A stretch of 64,000 nucleotides of DNA, from NCBI GenBank assembly GCA_963383645.1, contig OY726569.1:28147070-28211069 (forward strand), written 5' to 3'. Below the pieces are notes generated by a model. The model saw only the letters and a program-made list of their open reading frames with translations. It was not told the origin of the DNA and did no database searches. The position numbers and the translations under genes were made by a program. Source of the stretch: Muscardinus avellanarius (Eukaryota; Chordata; Mammalia; Rodentia; Gliridae). Of the stretch, positions 11,051 to 22,863 are shown piece after piece (the stretch's first letter is position 1; each line of letters opens with the position of its first letter).

Positions 11051-11975
11051 ATTTATTTCCAATCAAGTTGATTTTTTAAAGTTTTACTATGTGTTTAGAT
11101 TCCAGACCTCATTAATCTATAATCTACAATTCTTCTTTAACTTGGAAAAAATAGACAGCAGAATCAGGATTGAAGGGAAGGTAAGAAGAGGTAGTATGTG
11201 GTAACTAAAGTTTGGTCTCTTCAATTAGAGGACATCACATCCCAAGTCCTCCGTTTCCCATCTCTGATCCTGAATGGGTTTCTAAGCCTCTAGCTCCCCT
11301 CTGTAAAATGGAGAATGTGTTAGTAGTATCTCACAAAGTTCTCCCTGCAGAAGGACTAAGTAAGATTATGTATATAAGGTTCCTAGAACCCTGCATGTTC
11401 CGTGAATTTTAGCTTAGCTAGTATTTTTATAATTAACTGAAAGTGGTCACTTCAAGCGAACTTAAGTTCCCTAAATAAAGTCACGAGAGGGGAGCAACAT
11501 GGTGTGGCAGCCCTAGGATCCTTGCGTTGAGTTGGGTGGTATGCCCAAGTGGGGGTGAGAGGAGAGAAAAAGATCATGGAATCATGGGGAATGTCTTATA
11601 GAGCTGATCTTCTGTTACAGCTGAACCCTCAGAAAGGAAAATTGAATAGAATGTGAGTTTTCTTTTATCCTACTGAAGTTAAAAGGGCAACCAGAAGTCT
11701 AAGGTTATCGGAGAAAAAGAGCAGATTTTTAAACAAAGCATTAAAAATATAAGTTGAGAGGGAAAGGAAAAAACGACAGGGGTTCCAGAAATTTTGTAAG
11801 AGTATATATCTCTCCCCATGCAAAGATTCAATGCCACACACTAAATTTTAATTTTGAATAGATTTATATTTCTATCTCTATTCAAAAGAAAACATATATT
11901 TATTGGGAAAAGAATATATAGGTACTGGGGTTTGTGGGGGGTTTTATTTTTGTTGGTGGTGGTTTATTTTTGTTG
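11051..11975. other. Unassigned intergenic DNA
   Basis: No V motif or named repeat. The + strand open stretch at 11212-11412 is short and has no recognisable domain. Confidence 0.4.
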
Positions 11976-12201
11976 TTGTTGCTTTGGTTTTTTTTTTTTT
12001 TGGTACTGGGGATTGAATCCAAGAGCATTCTACCTTTGAGCTACACCTGCAGCCCATTTAATTTATTTTTATTTTGAAAAAGGGTCTCATTAAGTTGCTG
12101 GGGGCCTTGCTAAGTTGCTGAGGCTAGCTTGGAACCTGTGATCCTTCTGTTTTAGCCTCTCAAGTACTGAGATCACAAGTGTATAACACCATGCCCAGCT
12201 T
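11976..12201 (-). mobile_element. B1-dID SINE, minus strand
   Basis: Poly-T, 'tactggggattgaatcc', 'ttattttgaaaaagggtc' and 'aacaccatgcccagct'. Confidence 0.9.
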
Positions 12202-12224
12202 AGATATTGTATTTTTTATTTTAT

Positions 12225-13015
12225 TTTGTTGTGTGCCTGGTAATTTTAAATCATGTTAGGGTACAAAGTGTTAGAAAAATACATGCACATAACTCTTGCT
12301 GCCCTTTCCATCAGATCCCTCCCTCCCACCCTCACCCCACAAGCCTTTGAGACTGGAACTAGCAATTTTGTATATGTATTTGGCATTATATCTAGTATTG
12401 TATTCTTTATGACTCTCACCTCCTCCCTTTCCTAATCACCCTCAGTCACTTCCCTAGCATCTCATCTCAGCTATCTGATCGTGTCCTTTTTTCCAATTAT
12501 CTTTCTAGCTCCACATATAAGAAATAACATACATCTACTCCTTCTCTGGGACTGGGTATACTCACTTAGTATAATATTCTCAAGTTCCATCCATTTTCCT
12601 GCAAATGGTGTAATTTTGTTCTTTATGGGTTAGTAAAATTCCATTGTGTGATTATACCAAAGTTTTGTTAATGGACATCTAGGCTGGTTCCATACTTTGG
12701 CTATTGTCAATTGTTCTGCTATGAACATGGATTTTCAAATCTGATTATAATATTTTTGTTTTATTTCCTTTGGGAAGATGCCCAGGAGCGCTATCGCTGG
12801 GTCATATAAAGTTCCATTCCCAATCTGAAAAATTTCCAAAGAAGCTATACTGGTTTGCAGTCCCACCAACAGTATAATAGTGTTCCTATTTCCTTACATC
12901 CTCACCAGCATTTATTATTATTTGTGTCTTTGATGATTGTCATCCTAACTGGAGTGAGATAGAATCTCAATTTAGTTTTGATTTGAATTTTTCTCATTGC
13001 TAAAGATGATGAACA
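12225..13015 (-). mobile_element. LINE-1 3' portion, minus strand (non-inverted part)
   Basis: Antisense L1: 'attttcctgcaaatggtg', 'gggttagtaaaattcca', 'ggctattgtcaattgttc', 'gcagtcccaccaacagta', 'cctaactggagtgaga'. It joins an oppositely oriented L1 piece at about 13015. Confidence 0.85.
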
Positions 13016-13250
13016 TTTTAATTAAAACAAGAAAATGAGATAGCATTAAATTAGAAAGCTTCTGTGCAGAAAAGGAAATCATCAAGATTCTACAGAGAGA
13101 GCCCACATAATGAGAGAACTTCACTACATACCAATCTGACAATGGTCTAATATCTAGAATATATAAAAACTTAATGCTAAAAAGATAACAATTAAAATTG
13201 GGCAACCTAACTGAATAGACCCTTCTCAAAAGAAGAAATACAATTGTTAC
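13016..13250 (+). mobile_element. LINE-1 ORF2 fragment, inverted part
   Basis: Sense L1 ORF2: 'agcttctgtgcagaaaagga', 'gacaatggtctaatatct', 'agaatatataaaaactta'. Directly abutting an antisense L1 3' part, this is the classic 5'-inversion (twin-priming) structure. Confidence 0.8.
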
Positions 13251-13554
13251 TGTATTTTTAATATTAATATAAATCTGAGAATAAAGTGCCATCATCCTCA
13301 TATATCTGGAGAATGACTGAACAAACTTCATTAGAGGAAAGAGTCTATCTTAAACACAGCCAGTGGCTCAATTTAATCTGTGCAAGTCGAGCAGGAAATG
13401 ATTGGACAACTTGCTCCTCCCCTTCCTCATCATACCGATTTCCTGTTTTTAGACAGTGGCTTTGCCCACATCAAATAATTCTAGGCGGAGCTTTACATGA
13501 AACAAGTACAACCTTTAGAGTAAGAGAGATCTTCTCAGAGACAGAGGTGCCAGC

Positions 13555-14136
13555 ATGACACTTCTCAGCATCTCATGGGCACTGGTGGCCCCTATCTTCC
13601 TTGGTAAGGGCAGTAGGTGACATAAAAACTAAGGGCAGCCGAAGCTGAGGGGGACAGTGAGGAGGGAAGAACAGAGTGAAAATTTGGTCAAATTGACATA
13701 TATTTGGGGATGATATGAAGGAAGGCAAGATTCTGACTCTTTTTACCTTGACTGAGGTTTAACTACTGCCCCAGAAGTTAGTTCATGACATCTCCTATTC
13801 AGTTTACCGCAAGGATTTCATCTTGTCATTTTTTTTGGTCTACAGGCTGTGGCATGTCCCAGGAGGTCATTGAATCACAACCAGTAGTATCTACACAGGA
13901 AAGTGAGACCATGGACCTGGGCTGTTTATATGACACAGAAGTCACATGCTATGTATTGTATTGTCACAAAACATCTCCAAGCAGAGAGATTATTTTCCTC
14001 ATTCTTCAGGATGCAAATACAATACAACAAGGAATTGATATTCTGTTAACTTCAGAAAGCAGCTAAAACTATCCAGCTCATCATTGCCATCACAGCCGGA
14101 AGACTCTGCAACATATTTCTGTGGTCTCAGAGAGCC
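13555..14136 (+). pseudogene. TRAV14/19/38/TRDV1-type T-cell receptor variable pseudogene
   Basis: Leader exon 13555-13603 (MTLLSISWALVAPIFL) has a good donor GTAAGG. The V exon opens at 13846 after a pyrimidine tract and TACAG and reads SQEVIESQPVVSTQESETMDLGC (first Cys), then YDTEVTCYVLYCHKTSPSREIIFLILQD. The conserved Trp of framework 2 is replaced (LYCHK where the family has FWYKQ), the frame stops at 14064 (TAA), and framework 3 resumes in another frame as EDSATYFC GLRE. The 'YDT', 'PSREMIFLI-Q' and 'LRE' features place it in the TRAV14/19/38/TRDV1 group. Position suggests the slot of human TRAV31-33. Loss of Trp plus a frameshift make it a pseudogene, while splice sites and RSS remain good, so decay is recent or partial. 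Confidence 0.82.
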
Positions 14137-14175
14137 CACTGTGAAAAGAAGTGATAGAAGAGCTTTACAAAAAGG
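14137..14175 (+). promoter_or_regulatory. 23-RSS of the 13.6-kb V pseudogene
   Basis: Heptamer CACTGTG (14137-14143), spacer of exactly 23 bases, nonamer ACAAAAAGG (14167-14175; 7 of 9). This is the expected layout for a V-alpha/V-delta segment. Confidence 0.85.
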
Positions 14176-15695
14176 CTAGAACTCAACCTGAGGCAACTGT
14201 CTATTCCCAGATTCTCAGGGAAGCTGAACAGACCCCACCCAGACATTTGTTAGCAGGTAGTGGTTAAAACACATGAGACAAGATCTAGATAGGAGGTTGT
14301 TGGGTTTATTCCAGAAATTACTCCCTCACAGCAGGCTTGGAGAGCAAGCAGGGGCACATGTAAAAGCCACACTCCTCAGATAACAGCACATTTCTAGTTC
14401 TTCCAATGGTATACATCAAACACAAGCAATAATATGAAGGGTAGCATTAAAAAACTACACTCACTATACTCAATTCTTCTAGATGGTATACCTACTCAAT
14501 TCAGTCTCTGGAGGAGAATTGTATGAAAGATACTAAAAAAAAAATCAAATAGACAAAATAGAGGTATGTATGCTGGAATGCCTCAAGACTGGACAGACTA
14601 TAAATTTGGCTAAGATTATAGACTGGAGTATTTTGGTCCATTGGAGGGGTTGTACAACAGCAACATATTCTATACCAGACAAATAATCCTCTTTTTGACT
14701 TCACTCTAACGCTTGCCAACTCCAGCTTGGCTGCTGTGCCCATTCTCATGCTCCCTGAAGTTGAGTCTGTTGAATGATGTCTCCTACAGCCCCATGCCAT
14801 CTCAAGTTTGCTTAAACACAACCGAGAAAAGATGTATGTAAGGAGATAATGCTACAGATGTTGTATCTTGTTCATGATTAAGATAATGGAAGCACAGAGA
14901 GGAGATTGCAGCTTATAAATCTCAATATTCCTTTATTCAGTCATCTGATTTCCAACTATTTTGGGAACAGTCTGACTCTGATGAGACATTTGTCTTGCCT
15001 TATGAACTTCCTAGAAAACTCTCCAGCAAGTTCTCTGCTAAACAGAGTCTATCACATGTGGCCACAGCCCTGATACAAGTGCCTAACCCTTAATGATTCT
15101 CTCAATCCTATACCATTAAGGATCTGGTAGCTTGCCAGAACCCAAACTGGAGGACACTCAGTGTCAGCTATTTCCTGGTTGTACCTACTTCTGGGCATTG
15201 TGGACCTATTTACCCTGAAACTCAACCTAAATGAACTCAAAGTAAGATCTCCATACATGTTCAATGTTTAATCCTATGGATTTAGTCAATCACTTGTAAG
15301 TTTAGAAGGGAAAATACATCTTACATAAAATCCTTTAATTGTTTCTAATTCAGTTGCTTCTAATATGTATTTTAAGCACACTAGAAAATGTAATACAAAG
15401 ATATACTCTTTTAATCAAGCTCAAGGAGAATAAGAATGTGGAAGATACTCCTGAATATCCATGATATCTATACTGCATCTTCAAAATCCATTTTTAAAGG
15501 TCCCAAGAACCAATCCACAACAGAATTCACTGGAACTACTCAAGTCTTCCAGCTCTGTGATGTTCTTCTGAGTCTCTCCTTATCAAGTGCAAACTTAGTC
15601 CCATGACCCCCAACCTTGCAGAAACCAGAAGATCATAAAGGTGCTCTCCAAAACATGCTCATTCCTCTATTAGCAAAGACTCAACAAATCCTCTG
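14176..15695. other. Unassigned intergenic DNA
   Basis: About 1.5 kb without SINEs, L1 phrases or V motifs, unusually quiet for this window. Minus-strand open stretches at 14501-14821 and 15052-15264 show no known domain. Possibly an unrecognised old LTR element. Confidence 0.4.
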
Positions 15696-15699
15696 TTCT

Positions 15700-16008
15700 C
15701 TCTTCTGTGTTCTGTAGTTTTCATTGTAGAGGTCTTTCACCCCCATAGTTAGTTCTATTCCTAGGTTTTTATTTGCTTGTTTTGTTTAGGTTATTATAAA
15801 AGGGGTTATTTTACTGATTCATTTTTAGACGATTTATTATTGGCTATCGAGATGCTACTGATTTTCATGTTGATTTAGTGTCCTGCTACGTTGCTGAATG
15901 TATTATCAACCCTAGAATTCTTCTGGTGGAGCTTTATGAGTCTTTTAAATGTAGGGTCATATCATCTGCAAACTAATTATTTGGCTTCTTCCTTTCTTTG
16001 TTATTTTT
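15700..16008 (-). mobile_element. LINE-1 ORF2 fragment, minus strand
   Basis: Antisense L1 ORF2: 'ttttcattgtagaggtct', 'tattcctaggtttttatt', 'tcttctggtggagcttta', 'gggtcatatcatctgcaa'. Decayed. Confidence 0.8.
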
Positions 16009-16011
16009 TTT

Positions 16012-16110
16012 TCTTTTTTGTGTGTTTTATTAAGGATTGAACTCAGCAGCACTCTACCACCAAATTACACCCTCAGCCATTTCTGTTTTTTATTTTGAAA
16101 TAGGATCCGT
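16012..16110 (-). mobile_element. Partial SINE (ID part and linker), minus strand
   Basis: 'aaggattgaactcagcag', 'cctcagccatttctg' and 'ttattttgaaatagga' are the ID half and linker of a B1-dID; the B1 half is missing. Confidence 0.75.
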
Positions 16111-16113
16111 TCT

Positions 16114-16340
16114 GTGTGTTTATCTTTTAGTGGATGTTTGCTTATCAGAAACTGGGGGAAATGTTTCAATAACAGTGCACACCGGAGAGCAAAGACACTA
16201 CTCAAGAGTTTGGAGATTTTACCCAAATGCACCAGGCCCTTCTCACTTCATAGGTATGGATGTAAATCACCAACAGGATGGTCTTTCAATATTCCTTCAA
16301 GAAGGAAAGATAAATATTTTAGTCAAACTACCAAAATAGA
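16114..16340 (+). other. Unrecognised open stretch after a possible splice acceptor
   Basis: After 'tatcttttag' (ends about 16131) an open frame runs to TAG at about 16340, reading DVCLSETGGNVSITVH, RVWRFYPNAPGPSHFIGMD and FLQEGKINILVKLPK. A V-like rhythm (NVSITV, RVWRFY, LQEG) is suggestive, and it sits between two V pseudogenes, but it has no Cys-Trp-Cys pattern and no heptamer behind it. I do not recognise it. It may be a very decayed TRAV31-33-type segment or chance. Confidence 0.25.
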
Positions 16341-16445
16341 GGGGGAAAGCTCACTGACTCCTTTATAAAACAAAAAAAAGTGGTTAAAATCTCTAAAGAA
16401 GGGTTAAGAGTAGTGAAAATACTTTTAATACAAGTTGCCTTTGAT

Positions 16446-16656
16446 TTTTTTTTTTTTTTTTTTTTTTTTTGGTGGTACTGGAGTTTCCAGAAACCCTTCT
16501 ACCTCCAGGCTACACTCCCAGACCTATTTATATATATATTTTTTATTTGGAAACAGGGTCTCTTAAGCCAGTGCGGCTGGCTTCGAACCTGCACTATTCT
16601 CCTGTCTCCACCTCCCAAGTGCAAGGATTACAAGCGTGCGCCACCATGCCCAGCTC
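16446..16656 (-). mobile_element. B1-dID SINE, minus strand (altered-ID subfamily)
   Basis: Poly-T, 'ggtggtactggagtttcc', 'aacccttctacctccagg', 'atttggaaacagggtct' and 'gccaccatgcccagct'. Confidence 0.9.
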
Positions 16657-16939
16657 CTCTGAACTTTTGAATAGGGAATAAAGTATATGATATAAAACAA
16701 AACTCATCCAAAGGAATAAATGGGGAAAAATAACTTTTTCTCTAACCTCTAGCCCCACTATTCTCAGTAGCCTAGTAAATTTATTACAATATTTTTTTCT
16801 TAAAAGTTACATATATGTATATATATACATATATACATATACATATATAAATGGTATAGATATATATGCTGTACATGGGAAAACTTCATTATAAGTACAT
16901 TAAAAGAGCTGCCTTATTATTTTAAGCTTAGTATTTATT

Positions 16940-17165
16940 TTTATTTTATTTTATTTTATTTTATTGTGGGTCTGGGGATGGAACCCAGGGGCATTCTGCC
17001 TCCGAGATACACCCCCTGCCCAATTTTTTATTCTTTATTTTGAAACAGGGTCTCACTGAGTTGCAGAGGGCCTCACTAAGTAGCTGAGGCTGTCCGTGAA
17101 CCGCAATCCTCCTGTCTCAGCCTCCCAAATGCTGGGATTACAAGCATGCACCACCACGCCTGGCC
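16940..17165 (-). mobile_element. B1-dID SINE, minus strand
   Basis: (TTTTA)n tail, 'gtctggggatggaaccca', 'attttgaaacagggtct' and 'accaccacgcctggcc'. Confidence 0.92.
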
Positions 17166-17179
17166 TTAGTATTTATTTT

Positions 17180-18915
17180 TAATTTAAGTTTTAAAAATCA
17201 CACGAAAGAGAAAGAATAATATAATGAATTCCTTTGTATCTGTCATTCAGCTGTAATAACCATCCACTAGTTGTCTTCTCTTTAAAGCCTGCAAAATTTT
17301 TCATTGTGTAAATATACCAACACTACTGGTTGATAGATTATATCCAAATTATTAATTTTGTTTGTATTGTAGTATTTTTATATACAGTAGAATGCTCATA
17401 TATTAAGAGTATAGTTCAATAAACTTTGACAAATGTATATATTCTTGTAACCATCATTAAACTAAGAACATTTCCTATAGAACATTTCCTATAATCTTGA
17501 AAATATACTTCATGCTTTCTCCCAGTCAATACCCACCACTGAAGTAGGCTTTATTCTTATTAATATAAAACCATAGAATAGTTCTGCCTGTTACATGTTG
17601 ATACTTGAGGTAGACTCAAATAGCATAACATTCGAAACGTAAAACACAGTCAAGCTAAACATTAAACTTTCTAAAGGGTATCATCTGTTTGTCTTGGTAT
17701 GGTCACAAATCTGTACAACCATCATAACTATATAATTCCAAAACCTTATCATCACTCAAAAAAAAAAAAACTTCATACCTCTTAGGAGTCAATCCCACCC
17801 CTTCCTCACCACACCAGCCCTTAACAACTACTTACCTCCTTTTTGTATCTATGGATTTTCCTATTCTAAATATGTTATGTAAATGAAACCATACGATACA
17901 TGCGGTATTGTGCCTGCCTTTTTCACTTATCATGATTTTAAAGGTGAACATTTGTGTTCAAGTTTTTTTTGTGAACATATGTTTTTAGTTCTAAATAGAA
18001 GTAGAATTTCTAGGTCATACAGTAGATTAAATTTGACATTTTAGTAACTGCCAAGTTGTTTTCCAAGATGCTTCATATTTTACTTTATTGCCTGCATAAT
18101 AAGAGAGTTCCAAGTTCTCCACATCCTTATTTTTCATTGTCTGGTTTTTTTGTTTTTTTTTTTTTGTGTGTGTGTGTGGGGGGGGGTGGTCTAGGGATGG
18201 AACCCAGGGCATTCGACCTATGAGCTACATCCCCTGCCCTAATTTTTTTATTCTTTTATTTTGAAATCGGGTCTCACTGAGTTGCAGAGGGCCTCACTAA
18301 GTAGCTGAGGCTATCCGCAAACCACGATCCTCCTGTCTCAGCCTCCCAAATGCTGGGATTACAAGCGTGTGCCACCACGCCCGGCTGTTGTTTTTATTAT
18401 ACCCATCATAGTGGATTTGAGAGAGTATTTGTCTATTTGTCTTTGAGTGTAATTTGCATTTCTTTGATGATGTCTTCGTGTGCTTATTAGATATTTGTAT
18501 ACCCACTTTATAAAATGGAATGCTTATTCAAATATTTGTACCATTTGATTTAAGGATATTTGTCTTTTTAAAAAGTTGGGAGTTGTAACCGTTCTTTACG
18601 TATTCACTGTACTACACTTTATAAGATACATGATTTGCAAATCTTCCCTCCCATCGTATGGGTTATCTTTCTCACTCTTTGATAGCGTCTTTTGAAGAAG
18701 AAGAGTTTTAAATTTTGATAACTTCTAATTCATCTATTTTTCTTTAGTTGGAATGTTGCTCCCAAGGTCATAAAGACTCACACCTTTTTCTGAAAGCTTT
18801 ATAATATCAGGTCATATGCTAAGGATCTTGAGCCAATTTGAGATAACTTTTGAATATGGTGAGAGATAGGGATCCAACTTCCTTTTTCATATGGCAAATG
18901 AGATATTCAGAGTCC
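17180..18915 (-). mobile_element. Old L1M 3'UTR and ORF2 end, minus strand, split by a SINE
   Basis: Antisense L1M phrases: 'tgcctgcctttttcactt' near 17911, 'catttctttgatgatgtc' near 18460, 'ggatatttgtctttttaa', 'catgatttgcaaatcttc', 'tcaggtcatatgctaagg' and 'gagccaatttgagataac'. A SINE at 18143-18387 interrupts it. Confidence 0.75.
18143..18387 (-). mobile_element. B1-dID SINE, minus strand
   Basis: T/G-rich tail with (GT)n and G8 run, then 'ctagggatggaacccagg' and 'gccaccacgcccggct'. Confidence 0.92.
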
Positions 18916-19445
18916 CTAAACAAAGAAAGCTAAGAAACCATACTAATATCAGATTGAAACAGGAGTTATTAGTAGAGATACAGAACAACACTTCAAAATG
19001 ATTAAGTGCACAATCTACCAGGGAGATAGAACAACTCTATTTCTGTATGTACCTAATAGCATACATTCAAAATAGAACACAGATCAGTAGAGTTCATCAG
19101 TAGAATTAAATTAGTAGAATTTCTTGATTCAAAGATCAATAAATTAATATGCAACCATACTGGCAGGCACTAGGACATACTTTTCAGTAGGAACATATAG
19201 AAAATATGACCAAAATAATTAATAACCTACATACACATGACACTTCTTTCCAAAACAACAGAATACAAATTATCTTCAAATATATATGGAGTATTGATCA
19301 AAATTGACTCTGTTTTGGGTCATAAAGCAACCTTAATCATTTTGGAAGGATTTAAGCCATTCAAATTATGGTGTTTGATCACAATAGTATTTAGGGAAAG
19401 TCCAATAACAAAAATATTATTAGGCTTTATTCTTGTTAGATACAA
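18916..19445 (+). mobile_element. LINE-1 ORF2 (endonuclease part) fragment, + strand
   Basis: Sense L1 ORF2: 'aacaacagaatacaaatt', 'ttgggtcataaagcaacc', 'atttagggaaagtccaat'. It is oriented opposite to the preceding L1M and may be an inverted 5' part. Many stops. Confidence 0.6.
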
Positions 19446-20017
19446 TGGCTATTTTTGAAATGTACTGCTTACAGAAACCACAAAGGTGAAACAGAGGTTT
19501 GGAGCAGAATAGATTTTCAGTCTCTGAATAGAGTGGTGTGATGGACTACTTGTGAACTTGACTTCCTGTCTGCATCTATGAGAGCTCTGCACTCAGGTGC
19601 TCAGAGAAGAGTCAATCTCTGGGACTGAGGAAGAAGAATGCGGATTTGAACCTGGAGGATTTTTAGCATGCTCTGCCTGGCCTCTGTGGGCATGCTTGGT
19701 CTCTTTGGCTTCAGTGGGTAAATGTGGCCACCAACACAGAGCCTCAGTTTACTCTCAGAGCTGGAGGTGGGGACTATGGGATTTGTAACCAGTGGGGCCA
19801 CTAAGAGGGAAGAGAGGTGGGGAATTTTATGTAATTCTTTCCTTTGTCCCTGTGTTATGAGTTGTGTCCATCTATGACATTTGAGAGGACCAACTCTTTT
19901 TTCTCCTTTATCCATAGGATTCAGCATGCTCAGAGAATAATCTAAGTTCACCAATAACTGCAGGAAGAGAAAGCTGTGATCTTAAAACTGTGTTTCTGAA
20001 GCCAAATGGAATATGTA

Positions 20018-20108
20018 TACTTTGTTGTTTGGGGGTTTTTTTGCAGGTCTGGGGATGGAACTCAGGAGAATTCGACCCCCGAGCTACACCCCCTGTCCTA
20101 TTTTTTAT
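20018..20108 (-). mobile_element. SINE, first half (ID part), split by the L1-derived element
   Basis: 'gcaggtctggggatggaa', 'cgacccccgagctacacc' and linker T-run. It continues at 22864. The SINE's own target duplication is GAATATGTATACTTTGT (about 20008-20024) against GAATGTATATACTTTGT (about 23006-23022). Confidence 0.88.
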
Positions 20109-20439
20109 TTTTTTATTTTTTATTTTTTATTGGTGCACTGTATTCATATATCATAGTGGGATACAAACTTTTGTAGACATACATGCACACATCACCCAGT
20201 CAGCCTCCACCCGATCCCCACCCTCCTTCCCATGCTTGGCTTAGTGGTTGACATCTAGTATTATAGCAATTTATCCAAAATTAAAAATGATCATCTCACA
20301 TAACAGTTTCATTTGTCTGATACCAAGCTTTTGCTGACTTAAAGATAACATTTCAATATTTCTTTTTGCTTTCTTTCTTACCAGAGAATATTTTTTCTCT
20401 TTTTTTTTAGGTGAAACTATCATATATTTATATATTTAT

Positions 20440-21150
20440 TTTTCAGAAAAAAAATCTATCCTAATATGGAATATGGACTCTAGATACCCGAAACGATCTT
20501 GAAAAAGAATAAAGCTAGAAGACATATATTTTCTGATTTCAAACCATATAAAGCTACAATAATTGAAACAGTGTAGTACTGTTCTAAAGGCAGATATATA
20601 AACCATTGAGTTAAATACAAGCCTAGAGCTAAATTCTTCCCTATATTGTCAAGTTATTTTTGACAAGGTTTCCATGAACATTTGGTGGTGGAAATAATAA
20701 TCTTTTAACTAAATATTGTTGAAAAATAATAATTACATGGAAAAGAATAAAGTTGGACCCTTACCTAATCCCATATACAAATATTAACTCAAAATAGATA
20801 AAAGACCTAAATATAAATCTTAAGACTATAAACTTTTAGAAGAAAATCTGGGTCATAAAACCTCACAACATTGAAATTGGCAGTGATTTCTTGGATATGA
20901 TTTCAATGGCACAGGCAACAGAAGAGTATACAAACTCCCTAAAAAATAAAAAAAAATATTGTATATCCAAAGACAATGTAAACAGAGTTAAAAGTTACTA
21001 ATAGAATTGGATAAAATATTTCCAAATGCTATATCTGAAGGTATATTAATATTCCAACTAGAAATCCTAAAAATTAACAACAATAAAGGCAAACAATACC
21101 ATTTAGAGATAGGTAAAAGACTAACATAAATAATGAATCTCCACAGATAA
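20440..21150 (+). mobile_element. Antisense old L1 ORF2 segment inside chimeric copy 1
   Basis: Sense-strand L1M ORF2 wording: 'gctacaataattgaaaca', 'aattaactcaaaatagat' (nearly), 'gatatgatttcaatggca', 'caggcaacagaagagta'. It lies opposite to the element that carries it and has many stops. Confidence 0.8.
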
Positions 21151-21156
21151 CCAATC

Positions 21157-22119
21157 TTAGTTGTCTGTTGGATGGAAACTCTTGATTCTCTGGTTCTGGT
21201 GTGTGTTACCTATTTCTTCTTTGTAGTTAATCTCTTTGAGTATTTTCTCTAGTGCTGGTTTTGAAGACATAAATTCCTTCAGTTTCTGTTTGTCATGGAA
21301 GCTTCTTATTTCTCCATCTAATTTGATAGAAAGTTTTGCTGGGTAGGAAATTTTTGGCTGGAAGATGTTTTCTTTCAGAGTTTGGAATATGTTACTCCAA
21401 GCCCTTCTGGCTCTCATGACTTGGTTTGGGAAGTCTGGAGTGATTCTAATTGGTTTGCCTCTGAATGTCACTTGGCCCTTTGTTTTTGTTGCCTTTAAGA
21501 TTCTCTGCTTGGCTTCCACATTGGTCATTTTGACAATGATGTGGTGTGGGGATCCTCTTCTCCAATCCTGTCTAAAGGTGGTTCTATAAGTTTCCTGGAC
21601 CTGTGTATCAACCTCTTGCTCTATGTTTGGAAAATTTTCTGCTATTACTTCCTTGAAGAGATTGTTGATCTCTTTGGTTTCACTTTCTTTTCCCTCCTCT
21701 ATTCCAATTACTCTTAGGTTAGCTCTCTTAAAATGGGCCCATATTTCTTCAATATCAGATTCCTGCTGTCAGATATTTTTTCCTACATTAGAAACTATGC
21801 GTTCATTTTTGGAATGATCATCTTCTAAGAGCGAGATTCTGTTCTCCATGTGTTCTAATCGGTTGTTTGTGCTTTGAATTGAGGCCTTTACTTCATTAAT
21901 TGCATCCTTTATCTCTTTTTGGCTCTCTCTGAGTTCTTTTTGAAGCACCTCTATTATTTCTACAGTTATTTTCCTGATTTGATCTTCTAGAAATCTCTGA
22001 TTTTCAGTTTTATCGGGTTCTGATGTTGTGGGGTTGTGGGCATTTATTGCTCCAGTGTTATTCCTCTTTCCCATGATTTCGGAAGTTTGTGCCTTCTCTG
22101 GGTTCTTCCCTTGGGTCAC
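21157..22119 (-). pseudogene. L1 ORF1 in chimeric copy 1, one premature stop
   Basis: Same length as the open ORF1 of copy 2 (321 codons with stop), starting MTQGKNPEKAQ. The only clear lesion is a TGA at codon 117, where copy 2 has CGA (Arg), a typical CpG decay change, giving a 116-residue head and an intact in-frame tail. L1 ORF1p is an RNA-binding trimer: coiled coil (about residues 50-105), RRM (about 130-220) and C-terminal domain (about 225-310). Confidence 0.9.
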
Positions 22120-22863
22120 TATGACTTCACTTAAAGTGCTCTGGATCTCGAGTCTGTGTTATCTCAGAACCCAATACTCCTTTACTGGGTTGTATCACAG
22201 AGTCTCCAACCCAGGGAGTCGATAGAGGCTGCTTTAGACTATGGGGGGTGCCAGGTTGCACGTTCTCCTGTGGTGCGAGATCTGCCACCGCCACTCCCCC
22301 ACTGGGTCAAGTCACAGGGAGTACAGTACTGGGATTTCTCCTCTATGGCCCGCAATTTGACTCACTGTTCTTGAGTTCGCAGATGTATCTGTACTGGTCT
22401 TGGTGAATTCTCTGCTGCTGTTGCCGGTGGCAATATGGCGCCTCTGCTATGCCCTCGGCCGTGAGGCTGGCTTATTTCTTCTTGGTTTTGAGTTCCACTC
22501 TGAATCCCTGCAGCGTGTGCTGAGCTCAGCCACTGGGAGCTTTAGATTTTACCTGCGGCGAGAAATCCCGCCTGGCTGTTCCGCAGCGGCTCACCTCGGC
22601 TTGCTGTAGCCGTCCGGTGAAGTCGCCGCTGCCGCCGGCAGTATGGCCCTGCTGCAGCGTCCTCGGGCGTGAGGCCGGTGTATCTCCTCTGTGGCTCTGA
22701 GCTCTGTTCTCAGTCTACTTTCTCTCTGGAGCCTGGTGATTTTTTTGTTTCTCTGGTGATGGTGTTTTCTGGCTATGAAAGGCGCTCATTTTGTGGTAAT
22801 GGAGATTGGTTGTTAGCGGGGCTCTTAAGCCCCGCTTTTCTCGGTCGCCATCTTCCTGGAAGT

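Larger units (their letters stand above)
20109..22863 (-). mobile_element. Chimeric ORF1-only L1-derived element, copy 1
   Basis: Read on the minus strand: 5' terminus at 22863 (acttccaggaagatggcgac), a 5'UTR with two degenerate ~208-bp repeats, ORF1 (22119-21157), then an older L1 ORF2 piece lying antisense (about 21150-20440), then an L1 3'UTR and poly-A (about 20240-20109). No sense ORF2. It has landed in the T-rich linker of a SINE. Copy 2 at 41958-44751 has the same internal joints, so the chimera moved as one unit. Confidence 0.85.
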
